Shown here: positions 19,188 to 31,093 of the stretch, piece by piece
Layout of the letters: every line of letters starts with the position of its first letter
Position numbering within the stretch: the first letter of the stretch is position 1
Assembly (NCBI RefSeq): GCF_012272825.1
Contig: NZ_JAAWWS010000153.1
Location: forward strand, 1 to 64,000
Source of the DNA: Wenzhouxiangella sp. XN79A
Lineage (GTDB): Bacteria > Pseudomonadota > Gammaproteobacteria > Xanthomonadales > Wenzhouxiangellaceae
Length of the DNA: 64,000 nucleotides
Direction of reading: 5' to 3'
Notes under the pieces: generated by a model
Told to the model about the DNA's origin: nothing
What the model saw: the letters and a program-made list of their open reading frames with translations, nothing else
Databases searched by the model: none
Position numbers and translations under genes: made by a program

Positions 19188-20424
19188 AGCGCAGCGCCTC
19201 CGCCGGTCGGGTGCGGCCGGCCCGCCAGGCTGGATACAGCGTCGAGATCAGCGACAGCGCGAGTGCCAGCAAAGAGAATCGGACCACGTCGCCGCTATGC
19301 AGGTCCGACGGCAGATCGGAAATGTAGTAGATGTCGGCCGACAGGAATTCGGTGTTCAGAAGCGACTCCAGCCCGGCGACGATGTCCTGTACGTTCAGTG
19401 CCAGCAGCGTCCCGCCCAGCGCGCCGAGCAGGGTGCCGATCACGCCGATCATCATGCCCTGCACGATGAACACCACCATTACCCCGCCGGGACTCAGGCC
19501 CATGGTCTTGAGGATCGCGATGTCGGCCTGCTTGTCGGTGACCAGCATCACCAGCGTCGAGATGATGTTGAACGCAGCCACCACGATGATCAGCGACAGG
19601 ATGATGAACATCACCGTCTTTTCCATCTGCACGGCGCGGAACCAGTTGGCGTGCTGCTGGGTCCAGTCGCGCACCCGATAGAACCCCGGCAGCTCGTCGG
19701 CCAGCTCCAACGCGATCGACCGGGCCCGGAACAGGTCCTCGAACGCCAGCCGCACGCCGCTGATGTCGTCGCCGAGCCGGAACAGCGCCTGGGCGTCACG
19801 CCAGTGGATGACGGCCAGCCCGGCGTCGAACTCGTGCACGCCGGCCTCGAACACGCCGGCCACGGTGAACCGCCGCACCTGCGGCACGACACCGGCCGCG
19901 GTGGCCCGGATCTCGGGCGCGAAGATCGTCACCGGGTCGCCGGGGCCGACCCCGAGCATCGCCGCAAGCTCCACACCGAGCACCACCTGCCAGCGCTCGT
20001 CGTCGAGCGCGGCCAGCGAGCCGACGACCATCTGGTCGGCCAGTTCCGAGACGTCCGATTCCAGCGCCGGGTCGACGCCGCGGACCAGCGCGCCCTCCAC
20101 GCCACGGCCCTTGAGCAGCGTCATGCTCTCGACGAACGGCGCGGCGCCGATCACGTCGGGATGCTCGCGGGCGCGTTCGATCAGGTCGGGCCAGTCGGAG
20201 AACGAGCGATCCCAGGTCGAGACCGTGGCGTGCGACACCATTCCCAGGATGCGCTCGCGCAGTTCCTTCTCGAAGCCGTTCATGACCGAGATCACGGTGA
20301 TCAGGATCGCGACGCCGACGGCAATGCCGGCCATCGAGATCAGCGAGATGAACGAAATGAAGTGGTTTCGCCGCTTCGCGCGCAGATAGCGCAGGCCGAT
20401 GGCGACGGTCAGGGGCTGGAACAC
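19180..20424 (-). CDS. lolC: Lipoprotein-releasing system permease (LolC/E family)
   Basis: A 414-residue permease with the LolC/E layout: an N-terminal helix ([20 protein letters not shown]), a large periplasmic domain of ~220 residues, and three C-terminal helices. The N-terminal [18 protein letters not shown] is typical of LolC. Only one LolC/E gene is present here, so either a homodimeric (LolF-like) transporter is used or a second permease is encoded elsewhere. Encoded directly upstream of lolD. Confidence 0.92.
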
Positions 20425-20460
20425 GGGATCGGTTTCTCCGGATCGATGACGGCGATGGGT

Positions 20461-21366
20461 TCAGCGGCGCGTGCGCAGCGCGTCGAGCACGGCCGTCAGC
20501 TCGTCCGGCAACGGCGCAGAGAAGACCTGGTCGTCGGGCCACGGCAGGCGCAGGTAGGCGGCATGCAGGAACAGCCGTTCGAGCCCCGGGAGGTCGCCGC
20601 CCGGATCGTAGCGGTCGTCGCCGGCCACCGGTGCACCGGCCTCGGCGGCATGGACGCGGATCTGGTGGGTCCGGCCCGACTCGATCTCGGCTTCGACGAA
20701 ATCGTGGTCGCGGAACCGCTCCAGGACCTTGAAGGTGGTCCGCGCCGACTGGCCGTCCGGGTCGACGACGACGCGATGCTGGCCGCCGGCGTCGCGAATC
20801 TTCTTCAACGGAGCGTCGATCACCACGCGATCCTCGGGCAGGTGGCCGGTCAGCAGCGCCAGGTAGCGCTTGTCGACGGTATGACGGCGAAACGCCTGCT
20901 GGAGTTCACGGGCCGCCCGTCGGCCCAGCGCGAAGACCATCACGCCGCTGGTTTCCCGGTCCAGCCGGTGGACCGGCACGGCCTGTTCGTCGATCGCGGC
21001 GACCAGGTCGTTGAGCCCCCAGGCCAGGCCGCTGCCGGGTTGCGAGGCCAGTCCGGACGGCTTGTCCAGGACCAGGAACTCCTTCTGACGATGCAGGATC
21101 GCGGCCCGGACCTGTTCGATCCGCGCCGTAGGAAGCTTTGCTGCCGGGGCCTGGTCGCGAACCGGGGGAACCCGCACCCGATCGCCGGTCGCGAGCTTCT
21201 TCATCGGTTTGGCCCGTCCGCCGTTGATCCGCACCTGGCCGGTCCGGATCAGCCGATAGACCAGCGCGCGCGGCACGTTGCCGAGTTCGCGCATCAGGAA
21301 ATTGTCCAGCCGCTGCCCGGAACGATCGGGACCGATCTCGACATCGCGCGCGCGAGGCGTGGTCAT
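20461..21366 (-). CDS. rluC: 23S rRNA pseudouridine synthase RluC-type
   Basis: A 301-residue pseudouridine synthase. An N-terminal S4 RNA-binding domain (GQRLDNFLMRELGNVPRAL) precedes the RluA-family catalytic domain, with the active-site aspartate in VHRLDRETSGVMVFA and the family motif IESGRTHQIRVHA. RluC modifies U955, U2504 and U2580 in E. coli 23S rRNA. It is transcribed divergently from rne, the same neighbourhood as in E. coli and many relatives, which favours RluC over RluA or RluD. Confidence 0.92.
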   Translation of the reverse strand: MTTPRARDVEIGPDRSGQRLDNFLMRELGNVPRALVYRLIRTGQVRINGGRAKPMKKLATGDRVRVPPVRDQAPAAKLPTARIEQVRAAILHRQKEFLVLDKPSGLASQPGSGLAWGLNDLVAAIDEQAVPVHRLDRETSGVMVFALGRRAARELQQAFRRHTVDKRYLALLTGHLPEDRVVIDAPLKKIRDAGGQHRVVVDPDGQSARTTFKVLERFRDHDFVEAEIESGRTHQIRVHAAEAGAPVAGDDRYDPGGDLPGLERLFLHAAYLRLPWPDDQVFSAPLPDELTAVLDALRTRR

Positions 21367-21386
21367 CTGAAGAGCTCCTGAGGAAA

Positions 21387-21416
21387 TTGCCGGACCCGGG
21401 GCCGGCAGCGTATACT
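21387..21416 (+). promoter_or_regulatory. Sigma-70 promoter for rne
   Basis: -35 TTGCCG at 21387-21392 and -10 TATACT at 21411-21416, separated by 18 bp, pointing toward rne. This is the best promoter match between rluC and rne and predicts a 5' leader of about 420 nt. Confidence 0.65.
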
Positions 21417-21844
21417 ACGACGGTTGAGCGGTACGTTACCGGCCCAGGCCGGATTCGCTGCCGTTCGACCGGTCAACGCACTCAATGATAGCAGCGCGAC
21501 CGGCCCGACCCGGACCCGTTCGGTCGGACCTCGCGCGGTATCGAGCGGCCGGACTTCGACGTCCCGGCCGGCACGCCGACACCGGATTCCCGGCCTCCGA
21601 CCCGAGCCCCGCTCGACCGGAACCCGGACGACGCGAATCGCGCTTGCGCGACGCTTGAACGACAGGACCCGCCCGTCGACCGCGACCCGTTCGCCGGTCC
21701 GGACGGATCGACAAACACGACGCTCCCGGCCAGACGAACAAGACCAGAAACGGGCCGGGTCCGAGCGCACCGAAGGCGTGCGCCGAACGAGGATCCTGGC
21801 GGCCCCTGGCCGGCCGGGTGCGTCCACGAGGACAAGAATCGACA
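21417..21844 (+). promoter_or_regulatory. Long GC-rich 5' leader of rne
   Basis: About 420 nt between the predicted promoter and the rne start contain no credible gene. In E. coli the rne leader (about 360 nt) folds into hairpins through which RNase E limits its own synthesis. The length and GC content here are compatible with a similar leader, but I cannot show the specific structure by eye. Confidence 0.5.
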
Positions 21845-24490
21845 ATGAAACGAATGCTGATCAACGCGACTCAACCCGAAGAGTTGCGTGTGGCCATCGC
21901 CGATGGCCAGAACCTGATCGACCTCGATATCGAGGTTCCCGCCCAGGAACAGAAGAAATCCAACATCTACAAGGGGCGGATCACCCGCGTCGAACCGAGC
22001 CTCGAGGCCTGCTTCGTCGAGTTCGGGTCCGAGCGCCACGGCTTCCTGCCGCTGAAGGAAATCGCTCGCGAATACTTCTCCGAAACCGCCCAGAAGGCGC
22101 TCGATGCCGGCGAGAAGGTCGACATCAAGGATGCCGTCCAGGGCGGGCAGCAGGTCATCGTCCAGGTCGAGAAGGAAGAACGCGGCACCAAGGGCGCCGC
22201 GCTGACCACCTTCATCAGCCTGGCCGGCCGCTACCTGGTGCTGATGCCCAACAATCCGCGTGCCGGCGGCGTGTCGCGTCAGGTCACCGGCGACGATCGC
22301 AAGCACGTACTCGGCGCGCTCAAGCAGCTCGAGGTGCCCGAAGACATGGGCCTGATCGTCCGGACGGCCGGCGTCGGCCGTGAGGCCGAGGACCTGCAGT
22401 GGGACCTCAACTACCTGATGCAGCTGTGGGAGGCGATCTGCGAAGCGGCGCTGTCGAAGAAGGCCCCGTTCCTGATCTACCAGGAAAGCAACGTCATCAT
22501 CCGTGCCCTGCGCGATCACCTGCGCGACGACATCGGCGAGATCCTGATCGACGCCGAGAACGTGTTCGAGGACGCCCGCGAGTTCCTCCAGCAGGTCATG
22601 CCGCACAACCTGCGTAAATTGAAGCGCTACAACGAAGACACGCCGTTGTTCACCCGCTTCCAGATCGAGAGCAAGATCGAGTCGGCGTTCTCGCGCGAGG
22701 TCCGTCTGCCGTCCGGCGGCGCGGTGGTCATCGATCACACCGAGGCGCTGCTGTCGATCGACATCAACTCCGCGCGGGCGACGAAGGGTGCGGATATCGA
22801 AGAAACCGCTCTGCAGACCAACCTGGAGGCTGCCGACGAGATCGCCCGCCAGCTGCGCCTGCGCGACCTCGGCGGTCTGGTCGTGATCGACTTCATCGAC
22901 ATGAGCAGCCGCGACGCGCAGCGCCAGGTCGAGAACCGGCTGCGCGAAGCGATGAAGGCCGACAAGGCCCGCGTGCAGATCGGCCGGATCTCACGTTTCG
23001 GACTGCTCGAGCTGTCGCGTCAGCGACTGCGCCCGTCGCTCGGCGAATCCAGCCACATCACCTGCCCCCGATGCGACGGTTACGGATCGATCCGCTCGAT
23101 CGAATCGCTGGCCCTTGCCTTGCTGCGCCTGTCCGAAGAAGAGGCCATGAAGGAAAACACCGGCCGGGTCATCATCCAGGCACCGGTGGCCGTGGCCAAC
23201 TTCCTGCTCAACGAAAAGCGCAAGGCGATCCGCAACATCGAGAACCGCACCGGTACACCGGTGACCGTGGTCGCCAACCACCTGATGGAAACACCGCGCT
23301 ACGAGATCCAGCGACTCAAGGCCAGCGAAGACATCGAGGAGCCGAGCTACGCGATGCCCCGCGCCGAAGCGGCCGAGCAGGTCGTCTCGCCCAGCGAGAA
23401 ACAACAGGCCGTTCAGAAGCGCGAAGAACCGGCCGTCAGCACGATGCGACCTTCACAACCGGCCCCGGTGCGCCCGGAGCCGCCGCAGGTCAGCGAGGCT
23501 CCGCCGGGCCGTCCCGGCCTGCTTGCCGCGCTTGCGGCCTGGTGGCGCGGGCTGTTCGCCGGCGACGAACCGGACCCTGCACGCGACGAGTCGACCGAGC
23601 AGCGCAAGCACGAACGCAAGCCCGAGCGCAAACGCGCGAACTCGCAAGGCGGCAAGAAGCGGACCAAGAAGACCACTTCGGCCCGCACCGGCGCCAAGCC
23701 GCACGGCAATCGCGGTCGCAAGCAGGGCGCGGACGAAGCAAAGGACCCGGCACAGGACCATGGTCCGCCCCGGTCCGGCCGCCCCTCCGGCGATGACGAT
23801 GCGCCGAGCAAGAAAAAGAAGAAGCGTCGCCGTCGCGGGGGCAAGAAGCGCCGCAACAAGTTCGGCACCGGCGGCCAGGACGGCAACGATCACGGTGGTT
23901 CTTCGGCCCCGCAGGATGGCGGCGCCGATGGAGGCCATGGGGGTGCGAAGGATGGATCGAACGCCGGCCGGGGACAGCAGGCCTCGACCGACGCCGAGTC
24001 CACGCCGAAAGCAGAGCGGAAACCCGCGTCGAAGTCGGAGCCGAAGTCCGAGCCGAGACCTGCACCGAAGTCCGAGTCGAAGTCCGAGCCCGGGCCTACG
24101 CCGAAGCCCGAGCCGAAGCCCGAGCCGAAGTCCGAGCCGAAGTCCGAGCCGAAGTCCGAGCCGAAGCCCGAGCCGAAGCCCGAGCCGAAGTCCGAGCCGA
24201 AGCCCGAGCCGAAGCCCGAGCCGAAGCCCGAGCCGAAGTCCGAGCCGAAGTCCGAGCCGAAGTCCGAGCCGAAGCCCGAGCCGAAGCCCGAGCAGAAGTC
24301 CGAGCCGAAGTCCGAGCGGAAGTCCGAGCGGAAGCCCGAGCCGGCATCCCGCTCAGGTGCCGCCGAAGCACGCCGAAACGATTCCGCGTCCGGCGACGAC
24401 GGCGGATCGAAGCCGACCGCGAAACCTTCCGGTCAGCAGCCGGGCCTGTTCACGCTGAACGACGGCAAGAAGGACGGCGACAAGAACTGA
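21845..24490 (+). CDS. rne: Ribonuclease E
   Basis: RNase E (881 aa), the essential endonuclease for mRNA decay and for rRNA/tRNA processing. The N-terminal half is complete: S1 domain ([18 protein letters not shown]), catalytic DNase-I-like region with the metal-binding aspartate in [14 protein letters not shown] (about residue 306) and a second in LVVIDFIDM, and the zinc link CPRCDGYG (cysteines about 407 and 410). The C-terminal half is a disordered, charged scaffold with basic arginine/lysine patches ([16 protein letters not shown]) and then a long run of four-residue KPEP/KSEP repeats. The ATG at 21845 gives the standard [10 protein letters not shown] start. Canonical degradosome-binding motifs were not recognisable. 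Confidence 0.97.
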   Translation: MKRMLINATQPEELRVAIADGQNLIDLDIEVPAQEQKKSNIYKGRITRVEPSLEACFVEFGSERHGFLPLKEIAREYFSETAQKALDAGEKVDIKDAVQGGQQVIVQVEKEERGTKGAALTTFISLAGRYLVLMPNNPRAGGVSRQVTGDDRKHVLGALKQLEVPEDMGLIVRTAGVGREAEDLQWDLNYLMQLWEAICEAALSKKAPFLIYQESNVIIRALRDHLRDDIGEILIDAENVFEDAREFLQQVMPHNLRKLKRYNEDTPLFTRFQIESKIESAFSREVRLPSGGAVVIDHTEALLSIDINSARATKGADIEETALQTNLEAADEIARQLRLRDLGGLVVIDFIDMSSRDAQRQVENRLREAMKADKARVQIGRISRFGLLELSRQRLRPSLGESSHITCPRCDGYGSIRSIESLALALLRLSEEEAMKENTGRVIIQAPVAVANFLLNEKRKAIRNIENRTGTPVTVVANHLMETPRYEIQRLKASEDIEEPSYAMPRAEAAEQVVSPSEKQQAVQKREEPAVSTMRPSQPAPVRPEPPQVSEAPPGRPGLLAALAAWWRGLFAGDEPDPARDESTEQRKHERKPERKRANSQGGKKRTKKTTSARTGAKPHGNRGRKQGADEAKDPAQDHGPPRSGRPSGDDDAPSKKKKKRRRRGGKKRRNKFGTGGQDGNDHGGSSAPQDGGADGGHGGAKDGSNAGRGQQASTDAESTPKAERKPASKSEPKSEPRPAPKSESKSEPGPTPKPEPKPEPKSEPKSEPKSEPKPEPKPEPKSEPKPEPKPEPKPEPKSEPKSEPKSEPKPEPKPEQKSEPKSERKSERKPEPASRSGAAEARRNDSASGDDGGSKPTAKPSGQQPGLFTLNDGKKDGDKN
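24030..24342 (+). repeat. 12-bp minisatellite inside rne coding for KPEP/KSEP repeats
   Basis: About 20 near-identical 12-bp units of the form AAGYCCGAGCCG run through the 3' part of rne and encode (K-S/P-E-P)n near residues 730-832. The units alternate between TCC and CCC codons in an irregular pattern, as expected from slippage or unequal exchange. The unit length is a multiple of 3, so copy-number changes keep the frame. Confidence 0.9.
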
Positions 24491-24497
24491 CCTACAG

Positions 24498-24526
24498 CGC
24501 GGCCCGCCGAGGGCGGGCCGCGTTCT
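24498..24526 (+). terminator. Intrinsic terminator after rne
   Basis: Perfect 11-bp stem (CGCGGCCCGCC, 24498-24508; GGCGGGCCGCG, 24512-24522) with a 3-nt loop, then TTCTG, 8 bp after the rne stop. The T-run is short but the stem is very strong. The convergent response-regulator gene ends at 24548. Confidence 0.75.
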
Positions 24527-24547
24527 GTCCGGCCACCGGCCGGCGGC

Positions 24548-25189
24548 TCAGGTGCCGGCTTCGATCAGGTCATGCCGGATCGCTTCGCGCAGCAGCGCCA
24601 CCTCGCTGTCGACCCCGACCTTGTCGTAGATCCGGTACTTGTGGGTGGCGATGGTCTTCGGGCTGACGTTCATGAGACTGGCGATGTCGTTGACTCGCCG
24701 GCCATCGGCCAGCATCAGCGCCACCTCCATTTCCCGCGGCGTCAGCGACTGGAACGGCGACCTCGGCGCCCCGGGCAGCAGCGCCATGGCCAGTTGCTGG
24801 GCGACGTCCTTGCCGATGTGACGCCCACCGACATGAACGGTCCGGATCGCCCGGACCAGCTCTTCGGCCTCGCAGGCCTTGGTCAGGAAGCCCGATACGC
24901 CCATGTCCAGCAAACGGGCCGGATACGGCGGCTGGGTGTAGGCGGTCAGGACGATGATCCTGACCTCCGGATCCTGGCGGAGGATGCGATCGCTGATTTC
25001 GAATCCCGACATCCCCGGCAGACTGATGTCCATCAGGATCACGTCCGGCTTCAGCGAACGGGTCATGGCAAGCGCCTGCTCACCGTTTTCCGCCTCGCCG
25101 ACCACGTCGATGCCCGGCGCATCGTCAAGGATGCCGCGCAGACCGACGCGGACCAGGTGATGGTCTTCCACGACCAGCAATTTGATCAT
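24548..25189 (-). CDS. uvrY: UvrY/GacA-type response regulator (LuxR/NarL output)
   Basis: A 213-residue two-domain response regulator. The receiver has the acidic pocket VVEDHH, the phospho-acceptor aspartate in DVILMDISLPGMSG (about residue 54) and lysine in SGFLTKACEAEE. The output is a LuxR-type helix-turn-helix: LTPREMEVALMLADGRRVND followed by IASLMNVSPKTIATHKYRIY. The extended match (PDVILMDISLPG, TPREMEVALML, SPKTIATHKYRIYDKV) is closest to UvrY/GacA, the BarA/GacS partner that drives Csr/Rsm small RNAs. The ATG at 25189 is the correct start; the frame continues upstream without family sequence. Unusually, it is not next to uvrC. Confidence 0.85.
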   Translation of the reverse strand: MIKLLVVEDHHLVRVGLRGILDDAPGIDVVGEAENGEQALAMTRSLKPDVILMDISLPGMSGFEISDRILRQDPEVRIIVLTAYTQPPYPARLLDMGVSGFLTKACEAEELVRAIRTVHVGGRHIGKDVAQQLAMALLPGAPRSPFQSLTPREMEVALMLADGRRVNDIASLMNVSPKTIATHKYRIYDKVGVDSEVALLREAIRHDLIEAGT

Positions 25190-25334
25190 TCTCGAGTCCC
25201 CAGGTTGCCAACAGTCGAACGAACACGGCGCCCTACCGCCGCGGTCGTCTACTGTACACAATCCGGGCCCGTTGCGGGCATTCGAATGCGTCGACGGCGC
25301 CTGACCGGCGTCGACGGTTCTGCGTCCCGGCGGT

Positions 25335-25907
25335 TCAGTCGGCGGGTTTGCCGGCCTTGGCCGAAGATGCCGGGGCCGGGGTCGGCTTTGCATCTGCCCG
25401 GTCGTCGCTCTTGCCGTCGCTCTTGCCGTCGTTCTTCCCGGTCGCTTCCGGTCGGCTCCCGACGGCCCCTCCCCTGGCGCCGGACGTCGGCCCGGTCGAG
25501 CCGGCAGCGGCGGCCTCGGTCGGTGCCGAAGACACCGTCGGGGTGGATTTTCCGGACGACGGGCCGTTCGCTTCGACGGCCGGGCCGCGCGTCCCGATCC
25601 GCTTCAGGCGAACTTCCTGGTCGCTGACGCGCGGCATGCGTTCGCGCAGGCTGGCATCGTCGATCAGCGTTTCGGCGCCCTGGCTCAGGTGGTCGAACAG
25701 GTCCTTGTAGCTGTCGGTCAGCCGGTTGATCCGCTGCGCGGTCTCGACGAAGTGCTCGGTGACCTGTTCCCGGAACTGCTCGTGCTCCTTCTTCAGCGTG
25801 GCGACCGAAGTGCCGCCGCCGCGCTTGCGGTCCGTCCACCACATCACCAGCGCACCGAGTCCGAAGCCGATCACACCCGCGATCGCAACACCGATCCACA
25901 ACTCCAT
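25335..25907 (-). CDS. zapG: ZapG/YhcB-family (DUF1043) cell-envelope protein
   Basis: A 190-residue protein with one N-terminal membrane helix (GVAIAGVIGFGLGALVMWW), a coiled-coil region (TLKKEHEQFREQVTEHFVET) and a segment similar to YhcB (AQRINRLTDSYKDLFDHLSQ), then a long low-complexity tail rich in Ser, Gly, Asp and Lys. YhcB/ZapG links the divisome, peptidoglycan synthesis and envelope growth in E. coli. A GGAGG five bases before the ATG at 25907 decides the start over two ATGs upstream. The tail is longer than in E. coli. Confidence 0.8.
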   Translation of the reverse strand: MELWIGVAIAGVIGFGLGALVMWWTDRKRGGGTSVATLKKEHEQFREQVTEHFVETAQRINRLTDSYKDLFDHLSQGAETLIDDASLRERMPRVSDQEVRLKRIGTRGPAVEANGPSSGKSTPTVSSAPTEAAAAGSTGPTSGARGGAVGSRPEATGKNDGKSDGKSDDRADAKPTPAPASSAKAGKPAD

Positions 25908-25981
25908 GTCGTCCTCCATCATGCCGATCGAACCACGAGCCTAACAGGTTCGAGGCCGTCATCGGACGGCGGTCCGGCGAA

Positions 25982-28633
<2,652 letters not shown>

Positions 28634-29112
28634 GGTCCGGCTCGGGCGCATTCGTAAACCCGCAACTATAGCGGATGCGCCTTCCCGAGCGTGACAGGAC
28701 CGGTGCACTCCGTCGCCCGCTGCCTACCGTCCCGGGCACGACGGAATCGACCGCTTCCTGTGCAAACGGCGTTCGAACGACCCCCGCCGCGAAGGATCGA
28801 CACGCCGGAACGGCGGCTCGCACGCGCAAGCAGCGGAAGCGCCGAACGGCCGGCCTGCAGGGCGCCGACCCGGCCTGGAACCGGCCCGCGAGGCGCTGGG
28901 CCGTGCTGCAGGAGCGAAGCGAAGGGCGTGTCACGAGGCCCGGACTCCGCTCGTCCTGTCCATCGGCGCCGAGGATTGGCCGAACCGGAACGCTCGAGCA
29001 GCGCAGAGGGGCCTGCAGGCGCTCGTTTCCTCGCTCACTCGGACCGGGCGACCTGGATGTCGAGCCCGCTCCGAGCCGGACGCGCCTCGAATGGTTCGTT
29101 CAGCGGAGTTCC
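28634..29112. other. Non-coding stretch between alaS and the inverted-repeat element
   Basis: About 480 bp with no gene I can support. Frames on both strands are arginine-rich and lack family motifs or ribosome binding sites. It must contain the alaS promoter if alaS is not read from recX; I could not pick one out. Confidence 0.6.
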
Positions 29113-29379
29113 AGTGAACCCCGCCACTCATTGTGTGACGTAGGACGAGTCGGAGAGCGTTTGGCTGCAAGGTCGGTCTCGCAGGGAATGGCAGCGTCCT
29201 TTCCAGCCAACAGAACGCAGCAGATGAATGCGCTCCGGCTCGCCCTTCGAGGAGCGCGCCTGAACCGACATCGCGGCGTTGGGCCCCTTGTCGAGGGCGG
29301 GCCATTCACTGCGGGCCGCGCCTTGCACAATCGATTCGGGTGCACGCCATAGGTCACACGATGAGCGGCGGGGTTCACT
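29113..29379. mobile_element. MITE-like element, copy B (267 bp), between recX and alaS
   Basis: Left end 29113-29144 and right end 29348-29379 form an imperfect 32-bp terminal inverted repeat (28 of 32 match) beginning AGTGAACCCCGCCACTCATT. The interior shares about 100 bp with the element at 61150-61312, including GTTTGGCTGCAAGG and GAATGGCAGC, and has about 105 bp extra. There is no transposase. The recX stop codon lies on its right border, in a CTAGAA shared with copy A. Confidence 0.8.
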
Positions 29380-29872
29380 AGAACGACAGCGCGTTGATTT
29401 CACGCAGGTGTTCGCTGGAAAATCCGCGCCTCAGCATGGCCTGGTAGCGCCGCGAGCGCTCCTTGATGTCGCCCGGCGCGGGCCGGCCGCGGTAGCGGCG
29501 GTGGTACACGCTCGCCGCCAGCTCGAAGAAATCGACTCCAAGCGACTCCAGCGCACCTTCGGCCGTGCCCTCATCGATGCCGCGCTGGCGAAGCTCTGCC
29601 CCGATCCGAACCGGTCCGTAGCCCTTCTCCACCCGCTGCCGGGCAAAGCTCTCGGCAAAGCGGCGATCCGACTGCAGTCCCTCGGACGCCAGTTCGTTCA
29701 CCGCTCCGTCGACGAGCTCGGCCGGCCAACCCTTGCGAACGAGTTTGTCGCCCAATTCGCGTGCGGCGTGTTCGCGCCGGGCGAGCAGCCGAATCGCGGC
29801 CTCGCGGACCTCGCCCGGTCCGACCGAGCGGGTCGACCGGTCGGAGCCGCCTCGGCCGCCGTGGTCGGTCAC
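29378..29872 (-). CDS. recX: Regulatory protein RecX
   Basis: RecX (164 aa) binds RecA filaments and limits their extension. Family features are the three-helix repeats, with AIRLLARREHAARELGDKLV at the N-terminus and DRRFAESFARQRVEKGYGPV in the middle. It begins 8 bp after the recA stop, the standard recA-recX pair. Its stop TAG lies in the terminal CTAGAA of the adjacent inverted-repeat element, so the last one or two codons have probably been supplied by that insertion; the C-terminus (REINALSF) is otherwise of normal length. Confidence 0.92.
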   Translation of the reverse strand: MTDHGGRGGSDRSTRSVGPGEVREAAIRLLARREHAARELGDKLVRKGWPAELVDGAVNELASEGLQSDRRFAESFARQRVEKGYGPVRIGAELRQRGIDEGTAEGALESLGVDFFELAASVYHRRYRGRPAPGDIKERSRRYQAMLRRGFSSEHLREINALSF

Positions 29873-29880
29873 GATCGAGA

Positions 29881-30924
29881 TCAGCCGGTCGCTTCTTCGG
29901 AGTCCGCTGCAGTCCTGTCTTCCGCAGGCGGCTCCTTCGGCAACAGGATGTCGCGGAGCTTCTTCTCGATGTCCGCGGCAATCTCCGGGTTGTCCTTCAT
30001 GAACTGGCGAGCGTTGTCCTTGCCCTGCCCGATCCGGTCATCGCCGTAGCTGTACCAGGCGCCGGACTTGTTGATGATCTTGTGTTCGACGCCGAGCTCG
30101 ACCAGCTCACCCTCGCGCGAGATGCCCTCGCCGTAGAGGATCTCGAACACGGCCTGGCGGAACGGCGGGGCCATCTTGTTCTTGACGACCTTGACCCGGG
30201 TCTCGTTGCCGATGACCTCGTCGCCGCGCTTCAGCGCGCCGATCCGACGGATGTCCAGGCGCACCGAGCTGTAGAACTTCAGCGCGTTGCCACCGGTGGT
30301 GGTTTCCGGCGAACCGAACATCACGCCGATCTTCATGCGGATCTGGTTGATGAAGATCACCGTGCAGTTGGTGCGCTTGATGTTGCCGGTCAGCTTGCGC
30401 AGGGCCTGGCTCATCAGGCGGGCCTGCAGGCCGACGTGGGAGTCGCCCATCTCGCCTTCGATCTCGGCCTTCGGCGTCAGCGCCGCGACCGAGTCGACAA
30501 CGACGATGTCGACGGCGCCCGAGCGCACCAGCATGTCGGTGATCTCCAGCGCCTGCTCGCCGGTATCGGGCTGGGAGACCAGCAGGTCATCGACATTGAC
30601 GCCCAGCTTGCCGGCGTAGGAGGGATCGAGGGCGTGCTCGGCGTCGACGAACGCGGCCGTGCCGCCGACCTTCTGGGCCTCGGCCACGGCATGCAGCGTC
30701 AGCGTGGTCTTGCCGGAGGATTCCGGGCCGTAGATTTCGATGACCCGGCCGCGCGGCAGGCCGCCGATCCCCAGCGCGACATCCAGGGCCAGCGAACCGG
30801 TCGAGACCACCGGGACATCCCGGGCGCCGGTCTCGTCGCCCATGCGCATGATGGCGCCCTTGCCGTACTGCTTTTCGATCTGGCTCAGTGCCGCCGAAAG
30901 TGCTCGTTTTCGATTGTCGTCCAC
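29881..30924 (-). CDS. recA: Recombinase RecA
   Basis: RecA (347 aa) drives homologous recombination and activates LexA cleavage. Visible motifs: Walker [10 protein letters not shown] (about 68-76), Walker B region [14 protein letters not shown], the L1 loop with [16 protein letters not shown] and L2 with [14 protein letters not shown]. The start is a GTG at 30924 (reads [20 protein letters not shown]), which gives family length; the open frame runs upstream to 31014 but matches nothing. A LexA-type box lies 11 bp upstream. Its C-terminus is acidic as usual. Confidence 0.97.
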   Translation of the reverse strand: MDDNRKRALSAALSQIEKQYGKGAIMRMGDETGARDVPVVSTGSLALDVALGIGGLPRGRVIEIYGPESSGKTTLTLHAVAEAQKVGGTAAFVDAEHALDPSYAGKLGVNVDDLLVSQPDTGEQALEITDMLVRSGAVDIVVVDSVAALTPKAEIEGEMGDSHVGLQARLMSQALRKLTGNIKRTNCTVIFINQIRMKIGVMFGSPETTTGGNALKFYSSVRLDIRRIGALKRGDEVIGNETRVKVVKNKMAPPFRQAVFEILYGEGISREGELVELGVEHKIINKSGAWYSYGDDRIGQGKDNARQFMKDNPEIAADIEKKLRDILLPKEPPAEDRTAADSEEATG

Positions 30925-30935
30925 GTTGCGTCTCG

Positions 30936-30951
30936 CTGTGTATTTGTTCAG
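30936..30951 (-). promoter_or_regulatory. LexA (SOS) box upstream of recA
   Basis: On the recA strand the sequence is TACTG-N10-CAG, matching the gammaproteobacterial SOS pattern CTG-N10-CAG with the left half (TACTG) perfect. The box ends 11 bp before the GTG start, leaving room only for a weak Shine-Dalgarno (GAGACG). Confidence 0.6.
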
Positions 30952-31020
30952 TAGTTTACCCGGAGTTCGAGTATCGCACACACCACGGGGATTTCGCGCT
31001 ACGGCACGAGCCATCGCAGC

Positions 31021-31081
31021 GATTTCCTACCCCGATCCGGTCCGATTTCCTACGGATCGGCACTCGGCCGGAGCGATTTCC
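31021..31081 (-). repeat. Direct repeats of GTAGGAAATC upstream of recA
   Basis: On the recA strand GTAGGAAATC occurs at 31053-31044 and 31030-31021 (offset 23), with a partial third copy (GGAAATC) at 31081-31075. The same 10-mer recurs at 53462. Possibly a regulator binding array; identity unknown. Confidence 0.5.
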
Positions 31082-31093
31082 GGGTGCTCGGCA

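Noticed and set aside
28634-28708. Longer alaS starting at 28708
   Set aside because: The extra 25 residues do not match the family; [11 protein letters not shown] at 28633 does.
29113-29379. Coding frames inside the inverted-repeat element
   Set aside because: Frames read through both terminal repeats and differ between the two copies; no transposase motif.
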